DNA from: Gorsachius magnificus
Taxonomy: Eukaryota > Chordata > Aves > Pelecaniformes > Ardeidae
DNA length: 64,000 nucleotides
Reading direction: 5' to 3'
Assembly: GCA_034008185.1 (NCBI GenBank)
Contig: CM067083.1
Coordinates: forward strand, 124,390,337-124,454,336
Under the pieces are notes generated by a model. That model did no database searches, was not told the origin of the DNA, and worked only from the letters and a program-made list of their open reading frames with translations. Position numbers and translations under genes: made by a program. Positions 24,701-36,700 of the stretch are shown in pieces (the stretch's first letter is position 1; each line of letters opens with the position of its first letter).

Positions 24701-27700
24701 CCTCTGCAGCCCCTTCCCAGAAGTCCTCCAGCTAAGGGTCTATATAGAACGGAATGGAATGGAATGGAATGGAATAGAATATAGTATTTGAGTTGGAAGA
24801 GACCTACAGGAAGACTGCTTCTGGGCTCAGAGCAGACCCTGGAGAACATCTGTAATGCAGACAGAGAAGAGAGCAGTCAGGTATTGACACCACCAGGGAG
24901 GGGAGATGGCTGGGTTTATTGGAGACCAAAGAGGGTACCGGTCCTTTGGAGCTGAGTGATGCTGTGGGGTAAAAGGAGAGGAGAGGGAGAGGAGAGGATA
25001 TTTCAGTTGGAAGGGTCCTACAAGGATCATTGAATCCAACTGCCTGACCAGCTCAGGGCTGACCAAGATAAATCATGTTGTTAAGGGCATTGCCCAAATC
25101 ATGGTCCCCCACAACATACTTCTCTCTCAATTGGAGAGCTATGGATTTGATGGGTGGACTGTTCGGTGGATAAGGAACTGGCTGGATGGTCGCATCCAGA
25201 GGGTAGTGGTCAATGGCTCGATGTCCGGATGGAGACCGGTGACGAGTGGTGTCCCTCAGGGGTCCGTACTGGGACCGGTGCTGTTTAATGTTTTCATCAA
25301 TGACAGCGAGATCGAGTGCACCCTCAGCAAGTTTGCGGACGACACCAAGCTGAGTGGTGCGGTTGACACACCAGAAGGACGGGATGTCATCCAGAGAGAC
25401 TTGGACAAGCTGGAGAGGTGGGCCTGTGTGAACCTCATGAGGTTCAACAAGGCCAAGTGCAAGGTCATGCACCTGGGTCGGGGTAACCCCCGGTATCAGT
25501 ACAGGCTGGGGGAAGAAAGGATGGAGAGCAGCCCTGCCGAGAGGGACTTGGGGGCGCTGGTGGATGAAAAGCTGGACATGAGCCGGCCATGGGTGCTGGC
25601 AGCCCAGAAGGCCAACCCTACCCTGGGCTGCATCAGGAGAAGCGTGGCCAGCATTGAGGGAGGGGATTGTGCCCCTCTGCTCTGCTCTGGGGAGACCTCC
25701 CCTGGAGCCCTGCGTCCAGCTCGGGAGCCCTCAGCACAAGGAGGACATGGACCTGTTGGAGCGGGGCCAGAGGAGGGCTCTAAAATGATCTGAGGGCTGG
25801 AGCCCCTCTGCTCTGAGGCCAGGCTGGGAGAGTTGGGGGTGTTCAGCCTGGAGCAGAGGAGGCTGCGGGCAGAGCTGAGTGCGGCCTTTCAGTACCTAAA
25901 GGGGGCCTATAGGAAAGATGGGGACAAGCTTTTTAGTAGGGCCAGCTGGGACAGGACAAGGGGTAATGGTTTTAAACTGAAGCAGGGGAGGTTTAGACTG
26001 GATCTAAGGAAGAAATTCTTTCCAGTGAGGGTGGTGAAACCCTGGCAGGGGTTGCCCAGAGAGGTGGTGGAGGCCCCATCCCTGGGAACATTCCAGGCCA
26101 GGTTGGCCGGGGCTGTGAGCAACCTGATGTGGTTCAAGGTGTCCCTGCTCCTGCAGGGGGGTTGGGCTGGGTGGGCTCTGGGGGTCCCTTCCAACCCAAA
26201 ACATTCTATGATTCTATGATTCAAATGCCTCTTAAGCACCGACAGGCTTGGGGAGCATCAACCACCTCTCCAGGAAGCCTGTTCCAGTGCTTGACCACCC
26301 TCTCGGTAAAGAAATGTTTCCTCACATCCCATCTACATATTGTGTCCTCCATCCTTTGCTTCTGGGTAGCTCCCTGGGGACTGGGTCTTCAGACTTCACC
26401 CAGCTCCCTGTCTGCAGTAGGAACAGCAGGACCATCCTCCATGCTTGTGTGTTCCTCACGTGTCGGCAGCTAATGGGTGGCTTGGGTAGGTGTAGGGTGC
26501 CTGTCAACAGTAGCACAGTGGCAAAGTGGTCAGAGTGCCCCACTGTGATGCCAAGCTTTATTTTGGGCAGCTGATGAAGGCCATGCTCAGCCAACTGTGA
26601 GCATCTAGGCGGTTGAGCTTGGGAGTCTCATGTGAATGCTATGCAAGCTGATCTACCTCACTGCAGCCTACAGGCTCAGGCAGACCCTGCCTGACCAGTG
26701 TACGGGGTTGTAAAGTAGAACAGAGGACCAAGATAAAAATCTCTGACCCCCCAGGCTGCGTTAGGTATAGTTATTCTTCAGATTAGATGAATTCTTGGAG
26801 CTCAAGGGCATAACAACCACTCTTCATGTAAAATGAATGTCAGAAGTAATGAAAACTATGTAAAATAAGATTCCTAAAACAATAGGAGTGATTTCCCAAA
26901 ATACAGGGGTTTGCAAAGGTAGTCTGGGAGAGGAAATGAGTTTTGCCGCAGTCTGAATGCATATGGAAAGGAATGAGTATTTTCTTGAGGTCATGAGCAT
27001 GTGTGAAAAGATGCAGCAGAACCAGAAGAAAAGCAGCAGAAAGCCAAAGCGATGGCTGAGAGAGAAGGGCTAGAGAGAGCACTCGTAGGCCAGCAGGTTG
27101 GCTGGAAAGCTGTGAGCCAGCAAACCATTCCTTCCATTTGAGTTCTGGTGTGCTGAGGAAAACTGGACTCATAGCAAGTTCTTTGTGAATAAACAAGATA
27201 ACATCAAAGGAACACCTGACGCCATCATCAAAGCAATGCATGAGACTACTCACTGGCTGCTTCTTTGAATCAAAGTTAATCTGCTTGATGTCAGGTTAAA
27301 TTTTGCAAAATTTAAGAGGTAACGAAAAAATAAAGTTTTTCCGAGCTCTTGGACCTGGTTAAAATCTCCTTTGAGCTGGACCTCCCTTACAGTTGCTTTC
27401 TGGTCCACAGAGAGGGGAGAACTCTCCTGTTGATCGTAACAGGGTGTCCACGCTGCAGCTGAAATATTGTCAGGTAAATGGCAGAGTTGTCATCTGCTGC
27501 TTTGCTGGCCTTTTGAGAGGAGTCTTGAGCTACGTGCTCCCTTCCACAGCAGTATCAAAACTACATTGCTGTGAATTCACAGCAGAGAGCCGATCCTTGC
27601 TCAGCCAAAAAAAGTGACACATGGGAAGCGTAACAAGCTACGGTCAATTCTCAATTATGCAGGGGAGTGGAGACGAAGGGAGTTAGTTACCTAAAAGAGG

Positions 27701-30700
27701 CAACGCAAAAGATATACTTTGGGCTATAAGACCATAATTGAGTATTTACCTTTGAAAAACAAATAAATAGATTTCTATAGAGCAATTGGGTGAGGGTTTG
27801 GCCCAGACAGTGCTGGTGCTTCATGTTACTGGGGAGAAGAACCGTAACACTGTGCCACAGCTGGGTAGCACCCCAAAAAATGGCAGAATGGTGTTAATTT
27901 GAAATCTAGGTGATAATCCAGACTTGAGTGGGGGTTTTTTTCTGATGGATTTTTTTGCTGCTTGCTCAGAAAAGTGTGAGCTTGTGCTATAAAAACTGAA
28001 TGGCACCCAAGAGCCTCAGTGACAAACATCAGTGCAGCATGGAGAAGGGACAGAGATCCCCGAGTGTGTTTGCTAAGAGGTTCTTTGGTTTAGATGGGAT
28101 GGCGTGGGAAAAGCTATGTAGTTGTTGAGCAGTGAAATTAAGAATAGCAACGATCAAATGCATCGTCGAGGGAGTGGTGAGGCGATAGAGAAAAGACACA
28201 GACAGGAGTTGAATTACAAATTGCCTGGAAGGGGTTATCAAAATCCCTCTGTAGAATTATAGCTGTGGCTTTTGGTGGTGCTGCGTGTACGTGTGCAATT
28301 TATTGTAAGGATCATTTCTGGTAGGTCTGGTTTGTTTTCTGCCTGAATTGTCCAGGTAGCTTTTTGGCTATACACAAACAAAACAGAGACTGGCAAGGAT
28401 GGATTTTTCTCTTTGGGCACAAAGCAATTTTGCAAAAGGGAAGCGAAACATTTTTCTCTAAAGCGTGGAACCAAGTTAGCAAATTTTCTCTGGGACTCTG
28501 ATCTGCCTAAAACGGACCAGGAGGGGCATTTCTTTCAGCCCATGCATGTACAGTTCTGCTGGAAGGCATCTGGTGTTTGTGTTGCTTGTTGCTAATAAAT
28601 CAAACGATTTGCCTCCCACTTTATCATGAATAATGAATTCCGATTCTAGCCTAGCGCTGGAGCCCCGCCAAGACCGTGTCCTTGTGCCTCAAGAAAGAGC
28701 CCTGCTACTTCTCATGACAACAGCTCAGCCAAAATGCAAGCTCCTTCCCACCCCCTAACCAGCCCAGGCTTCTGGAAGCCAGCATTAATTCAGTTAGATA
28801 ATTTATGGACATAGGCTGGCTCGAAAAACAGTTGCATATTGTACTGGAGTGTTTACCCAACGAGAAAATAATTACATTCAGTAATTGTTCTGTCAGCAGC
28901 CTGGGCCCAGTTTCTGACAAAAAAGGGGCTGGCTTGCGTGAGAAGCGCATGGTGTTGCGCTGTCCTCCCAAATCCTAACGCTTGTCTCTTGCTTTTCATG
29001 TCTCTGAATAGCCAGCCCAGTACTTTCTGCCTGTTAGGCTTGTGGGAATTAAACCCGTTCCTCGAGGGAGGGAAGTGGGGTGAGAAACACCCAGTTCAGC
29101 CCTGGGAGCGAGGGACTTGCTGTCCTCATCTCAGCTCTGATGCCCTTCTCCTTTGCAGCCTTGAGAAACTCATCCTCGCTGCTTATGTTTTCCTGACCTT
29201 GAAGTGAGATCGTGGTGGTGACCTGCTGCAGGGAGATGCACCGGCACCATGAGCAGGGACACTCGAATACAGCAGTAGAGGTTAATATCTTAATTTATGA
29301 CCACAAGGCCAGCTCTGCGTTCTATCTAAAGATCATAGAATCATCGAATCATTTAGGTTGGAAAAGACCTTTAAGCTCATCGAGTCCCACCGTAAACCTA
29401 GAGCTGCCAAGTCCCCCAAGATGACCAGTTCATTCCCCGTAATAATATTTTGGGTTGAATTTTCCCTTTTGACTGTTAGTGAAGTGTTTATAAACAGATT
29501 GGAGTTTTCCTCAGTTTGCTACTTGAAATAATGTCTGATTTGTCTTGATGGTTCTTGATCTGCAGCTGGTCTGGGATGAGTGAATACCAGATATGTGCTG
29601 GTGTTGGCTGCTTTTGAGGACGATGTGTTATGTGATGTGGTTCTGTTTCTTTATAGGATAAATGTTGCTTTTGGAGTCTCTTTCCACCCTTTATATTCAT
29701 GATTTTGTATTCATACCGTGCTTTTAAGCATGCCCTCCAGGAGCCCAGAGGTGCTGGGGTTGGAGCTGGGAGACACACTCGGAGAGCACACAGAGTTGCT
29801 GCTTTAAATTCATTAATTCCGTATTGCAGAATTTGAATGTGGAAGGGCAACAAACACCTGCAGAGCAAATGTGTTTATGAACCTGCCTGAGTTCTTAAAA
29901 AAAAACTTCCTCGTAGTGTTGTCCGAAAAGCGGATTCGTGGCCCGGTGTGCAAGAAGTCAATTGCCACACGACAGTATGGATTTTACTCCTGATATTGGG
30001 AAAATGTGACAGCTTGGCCATATTCCAGTGTACTTCACTTCATTTTCACACTCTGGAAGATTCCTGTTCTGCCAGTTAATTGTATTGACTTTAATAATAG
30101 CTGCATAGAAATTTATAATACACATATACATATCCAAAAAGTATTTGGCTATAAAAGCAATGACTAAATAACTTGTCAGAGGGGCAGTCCTCTAGTCCTA
30201 TTTATGTTACAAGTTACATGGGCTTCACTAAAAACTCTCAAACTGATCTGGCTAAACTTGCCTTTCTGTGAATTCCCCTAAGCTGATGGAACATGTTATA
30301 TGGATTTAGCTCAAATCAGCAAGTCTCGAGCTAGGGGCATGTGTCTGAGTGCTATAAAGTTATAACTTAAAAAATAGCAAGTTACCACCCTCCTCTGAGC
30401 CACGGTGTCTGATTTGTGCGCTCTTCGTCTGCTCCAGGTGCAAGATAAAATGTATTAGCTTAAACCATGTCTTTTTGGGTGGCAACATCATAAGGGATTT
30501 TCTTTTTCTCAACCCCAGGGAAGCAACTCCATAGCACTTGTTAATGCTATTCTGTTCTACTCTGCAGGAGAAAGAAAGGAGGAGGGGAGACCCCAGACCT
30601 TAGCCAGCAGGCAGCTGAGAAAAAAAAGCGAGCGGGTCGTGGATCTAATAAGCTCCAGAAGGCAAAATCACTGGCAAGTATCACTGGCTTGTAATTACAT

Positions 30701-33700
30701 CAACTGGGGCCCAGTGGCAGGTACACCCAGAAACATTTTAGCTCTGAGCTTTTACTTAACTTTGGTAACTGTGAAGCTTTGCTCCTGCTATAAGTAAGCT
30801 GGCAGGCACGTTTGCTGCCTAGCCCCGAGGGAGGTAGCTGGGTGGAAGGAGGGCACGGAGCACACCAGGGCTGGCTGCTGCGGGGGCAATCTCTCACTGC
30901 AGCCTAGACAGTCCATCTGCCTTCGGTGGGAAAAGGACAGCAACCATCTGTACGTAGGCAGTGACCTTGTTATCTGCTCCTCCCTCGCGCCGCTTACTGC
31001 ACGGTATCCCGACAGTCCGCTTCCACGCTTTACAAAGCACTGGATCAATTCTCTTATGACACTTGCATCTCTTCCCGAAGCTTCTCCTCTGTGCTCGCAA
31101 CTTTTGATCGTTGCGGTTTGATGTTAGTTTATTCGCCGTTCACTGCACTGAGCCTCAGCAAGCAGCCCCAAGGTCTTAACACTGAGGATTCATTGTGCTC
31201 ATTGCTGGTAAAATAGGGCATCCTCATATGAAAGGAATCTAGGGAAGTCAGGCTTCCAGAAAGTATCGTGGGTCTAAGCTTTTGTAGATACGGCAACAAA
31301 TAACCGCCAGAAGAAGGACGTGCTCACAAGCGTATCGGGGGGTTTTGCAGACCTGGAAGCATGTTTCCTAAGCAATGAAAGCCAGGGAACGCATGCGAGT
31401 TGAGCTAAAGATGGTTACAGAAAAGAGAGGCATTGTCTCTCAAGATGGGGAGGCATTCTGCTGACCCAAATACAGCCTGTTGGCAAGGAAATAGATTCAG
31501 TCAGTGTTAAAGAATAGAAAATATAATTAAAGTTACTCAGCCTGTGTCTTACAATTTCCATTCTCCAATGGCTTCCTCTGCAGCCCTTAGATCTGAGCAC
31601 CCTTACATGGTTTCATTCCACCATGGCTTCCCATTTCAAATTTAAAGCTCTTTTATTGTCAGTCTAGGAGGGAAAGAATCTTAATTCAGGGTAAAAAAAG
31701 GTGAATTTGATTTTCTTCCCCCAGATTTTGGGAAAATTATGTGTTCTTTGAAGTTACTTAACCTGCAACCCACAATGAGGAAGGCACAAGCACCCAGTCT
31801 GACTCCCACCACGAAGTCCAAACCCTCCTGCACATCGTCAGTGGGAGTTTTTGCTATAAGTTGCAGCAGTGCAGGGTTGAACAGTGTGCATGGATGTGTC
31901 ACCTGTTGGCTGTTCACAATTTACAAGGGACGTAATTATTCCCGTAGCAAATAGTCACCAGAAAGCATTTAGCTGACACAAAATGCTCATGGACAGATGT
32001 CTGGCAGAGCACACAGAGTTAGCGAGTACTAAATTCTCACCCCACAAAAAGCCCTGGGAAGAGTCTTAAAGCCACTGCCTGCTGCCGAGGCCTGACAGGA
32101 CCACCATCCTCCCTTGGTCCCTCCTAGGCAGTTAGGACAGCCTAACCCAGGGGTAAGTGTCCTGAAACCCATGGGGTTACACCTTGGTGACATCAGCCCA
32201 GAACAGAGCTCTGTGCCTTTGTGCTATGCAGTCTCGGTAGCACTGGATTTTAACTGGCTTAAAAATCTGGGGTAGCCTGTGTTGCTGTGTGGCTCTTTCC
32301 TTACAGTTTAGTTTTCCTTAGAATTTAGAGTTGTCCAAATTTATCGCCCTCTACAATTACCTGAAAGGAGGTGGGTGTTGGTCTCTGCTCCCAGGGAACG
32401 GGCGATGGGATGAGGGGAAATGGCCTCAAAGTTGTGCCAGGGCAGGGTTAGGTTGGAAATCGGGAAAAATTCCTTCCCCAAAGGGTTGTCAAGCACTGGA
32501 AGGGGCTGCCCAGGGAAGGGGTCAAGTCCCCATCCCTGGAGGTATTTAAAAGTCAGGCAGACGAGGTGCTCAGGGACAGGGTTTAGTGGTGGGATGGCAG
32601 GGGTAGGGTAACAGTGTTGGGCTTGATGATCTTAAAGGGCTTTTTCAACCTAATGATTCTATGATTCTATGATGCATTTCAGTAGAAGAGCTCTGTTTCT
32701 TATTCTCTGATCTATAAGCCTGCTGTTACGCTGGCTGTTAATGACTACAACACAATGTGACAATAAAAGTTAGGTTACGGTAGGCTGATGCATAGAAAAA
32801 GAATATATATATAACTTGCTAGGAATAATCCAAAATTAATTTCCATTTATTATTAAGGGAGCATTGGAAAATCTTGTTGAAATGAAGACCTGTGAAAAGA
32901 CTCTTACTTAATCGAGTCCAAATAAAGAGGCTTAATGTGCAAATCTTTTAGTAAATCCTTAGAGGAAGAATAGACTATGATGAAAGAATAAGTGCCCCAA
33001 GCAAGCAAACATCAAGTCAAATTAAAACGAAGCTCTTAAATAGATCAATGATCCAAACGCAGAAGGGAGGTGAGACTAAAGTATATTACAGCCAACAACA
33101 AAGATGTGAAAAGGGCGATTCTATGGAGCTCCAAGCTCAGGAGGCTGAACAACAGCACACCAAAATGGCATAAACACATAATTAGGGTAATGTCCTGAGC
33201 TCTGGAATTAAATCCACTGGCTCCACATTTGCATGTGGTGAATCAGTTCTCCTCCTAGTAAACTGGTAAGGTTTTCGAGTTTGTTAGTAATCGTGGAAAC
33301 AGCAGCATAAAATGTGACCAGGCTCACACTTAAATTAATTGGAATAAATTAAAGTAAATTAGCTAAATTACAATAAATAGTAAATTACAATAATTGAAGT
33401 TAATTAGGTCTCTGAATGGAGGGCCACATTCTTTCCCGTGAAGGCACATGCAACCCCCAGGTCTCTGCAGCGGGGAGGGAATACCTGCTCTCTCTCCACT
33501 CCGGGAAATGCCTTACTTCAAGGATACGTTTAGTTTCAGTGTTAACCATCTCTTTACACGCTTTGCCAGATGAAGGCCTTACGGCTGGTCTATACCACCT
33601 TGATGCTCACGTCGCCTTCAGCAGCTACTGTCCCAATATTATATAAAGAAAAGTGAAGAACTCAATGGGTTCGGTGGCTTCTCCAAGCTTTTACCAGGCT

Positions 33701-36700
33701 GGGCCTGGAAACTGGATCTCTGGTTTGGGCCACTCGGTCATCCCTCCTGGTGGCTCTGACGTGGGGCTGTGTCGCCCTGCTGTGATTTCTGAGCTCTGGC
33801 CCTACAGGTCCCTTCGCAGGTGTCACTGCTGCCACATCGGGGTCCTTTACACAAGTCCCTGAGGAGTTCCAGTGAGGAGACTTCTGCAGCTTCCCAGCGA
33901 AACAGGGCTATTATTGTGCCCAAATGTCAAAATTCCCAGATACTTTATTAGGAAGGTAAAATTTGATTGATGTGTTTGACAGCTTTGCAAATGACTGCAA
34001 TGTCAGCAATTAGGGGCTGGTTTTGCCTTTCAGGCTGTCTGCTTGTTTCTGTTCGAGACTGCTCCACCCTCACAGCTGCTCCTGAATTACTGACTTATTT
34101 TTAGTACTTTTTAAATAACATCTTTTTGACAGCATCAGTCATTCTTGCCTTACTCTTTATATCCTAAGGTAATAAGATTGCAGCATTTGAAGTCAGGAAT
34201 AAATTTTCCTGTGGCATATTGACAAGGATTTGATGTTTTTGAGTATAAATCACATTTATGTACTGTGTGGGTATAGCCCACATGAAGATCCAGAGCTCTC
34301 AGCACTGAGACATGGTCCTGTCCAGTGTATATTTATATTCTGCAAACCTTATTTTGAATTTTATTTATTCAGACAAGAAACCCTGTAGAACTTCATGGGA
34401 CTATTCCTAAGAGTGAAAATACCTCAATATAATGTTTGCATATTCAAACTCAGCTTATATATGTCACGCTAACTTTAAAAGCATAGCCTGGCTCTTACAG
34501 CCTATGCTCATCTGTCCCTGTGAGCTCTAAAACTGAACCATCAGCAACGCAGGAGCTGAAAAGCAAGGAATAGCAAGATCTGTGCTGCAGCTACTACGGC
34601 TCCTATAGTATCAAGCTTTTCTTGCTAGGGCAAAAAAACCTGCAGCTGCTTTTATCACACCATCTCTGTCACACGTCAAGTACTGCTAAGAACCTGGACC
34701 ACCTTGGGCAGTTGTAAAAGCACTGGCCTTTCTTTAGGTTGATATTCCGCAGTTGCTGGACTGCTTATTTATAACCAGACAATTAGGCACGAAGCACCAT
34801 ATATCTGCCACTGCTGCCAGTTCACATAATGGAAAGGGGAAACAGGTGGGCAGGAATTACGGAACAGCATTGACTTTTCTGCACAACCCTTTTACTACGG
34901 ACACTAGTTTCACGTACGACTATCGGCCCGCGTTGCTTTTTAATGAGTTGCTATGTAAATGTTTGGGTTTGCTCATGTTTGTTCACTTTTCTTACCAAAT
35001 AATTTGTTATCAGTCAAAAAAAAAAAGAAGCCAAAGCTGTTGGTCTGCAGAACCTGGGCATTTTGAATATTTGGGATCTTTCCCAAGGAATAAACAGTCA
35101 CAGTGTTAAGATTTTTATTTTTTTTGCTTAATTTTTATCCTGTTTAGTAAAATGTTCATTGAATAGTATGTTAAAATAAACATCATCCTTTACACTGGGA
35201 GACTTCAAACAGCAAGCGAGACTGGGAACAGTCGCAGCCATGTGCACGGGGGAGAATTTGTGCATTAACATATGAATTGATGTGGAGAATCAATTAATGT
35301 GGGTTTGGCTTCACTAGCATTGATTTCTAATTGAGTCCTTTTGTCCTTAAGGTGAACTTAGACCTTATTTAAGATTATAATACCTTATTTAAGATTAAGC
35401 TTGTATCAGTTAGGGATATCATTTGGGAATATAATTTATAGAATGTATATAGAATGTACAGAATTTATAGAAGTTCTCACTGGACTCCCAACGTTTTCAG
35501 TCGTTCTGAAGCTGTTGGGATGACATGATGCTTCCTGTAGTGAGGTGGGGGTCGGTCCTCTTCTCCCTGGTAACAGATGATAGGACGAGGGGGAATGGCT
35601 TGAAGCTGCGCCAGGGCAGGTTTAGGCTGGACATTAGGAAAAACTTCTTCACCGAGAGGGCTGTCAGGCTCTGGAATGGGCTTCCCAGGGAGGTGGTGGA
35701 GTCCTCATCCCTGGAGGTATTTAAAAGAAGGAGAGATGAGGTGCTGAGGGCAGGGTTTAGTGGGGGATGGCAGTGCTAGGTTAACGGTTGGACTCGATGA
35801 TCTTAAAGGGCTTTTCCAACCAAAGTGATTCTATGATTCTATGATTCCTCCCTTCTCTTCCTAGCTATCACTTTCTGCAGATCTTGAGTGTGTTCCAAAA
35901 CCACCAGTTCGTCCCAGCTGGGCCACTCACCAGTCAACAGGGAACCTGCCCTCCAAAGCAGGAGCAAAGACCCTAGCCCAGAGCTCCCAGTGGAATGCCG
36001 GGATACGGCCAGCACCTGTTCGAGCTCCAGTGCCAAAGCCACGTGGAAGAGGAAAGACAGACGTCACAAGGATGAACGCCAGGTCTCCATGTGAGTATGC
36101 TGCCCTGTCCCACATGGAGGCTATTGTAGAGGTTGCCAATATCCCAAATTTAGTGTGCAGAGGGAAGGAGATGGTGCTGGCAGTATATTTCTGTAGGTGA
36201 AGGAGAAGGCAGTCGTTCTGGATGGTGGGAATCCAGATGACAGTGATTTCCTGCATCAAAAGAGAACATATGGCCAAAGACGTCACATCTAGCACTTGCT
36301 AGATCCACCTGTCTGTCATGACTGTCATCTTGGTACTGAACACTGGCATGGACTTCACATGGATTTAACTCACTCATGCTCGATGGCAGAGCCAGAGATC
36401 GTAGATCAGAAGTGACAGCGGGCTCAGTCCAAAGTCCATGGACTCTGCCAGGTCCTGGATAGATGCCAGGAGGAGCTGGTATGGTTGGAATCAGGGCATT
36501 CAGCAACTTACAGGAGAAAGTAATCAACTCCAGGGAGACAACAGCTGAGAAAGCAGCTGATCTGTCAATGCCTTCCAAAAATACGGAGGCAGACCGACAC
36601 CATCAAAAACAATTTTACGCCATTTCGGTCTAGGGTTGGCTTGAGCGGCTATTCACAAAGACCTCACCTCTTGATATACCCAGCACCTCCTGAAGGTCCT

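Larger units (their letters stand above)
32675..35544. other. FBXO16 intron 6, 3' portion, AT-rich, no gene
   Basis: AT-rich sequence with an AAATTA-rich stretch at 33329-33404 and a short tandem duplication at 35363-35397. No coding match. Confidence 0.5.

Noticed and set aside
30678..30679. GT donor for FBXO16 exon 6
   Set aside because: It leads to a TGA soon after the join to exon 7, while the GC donor four bases earlier keeps the frame open.
36150..36578. 142-codon minus-strand ORF in FBXO16 intron 7
   Set aside because: No family match and antisense to a gene intron; treated as chance or an unknown repeat.
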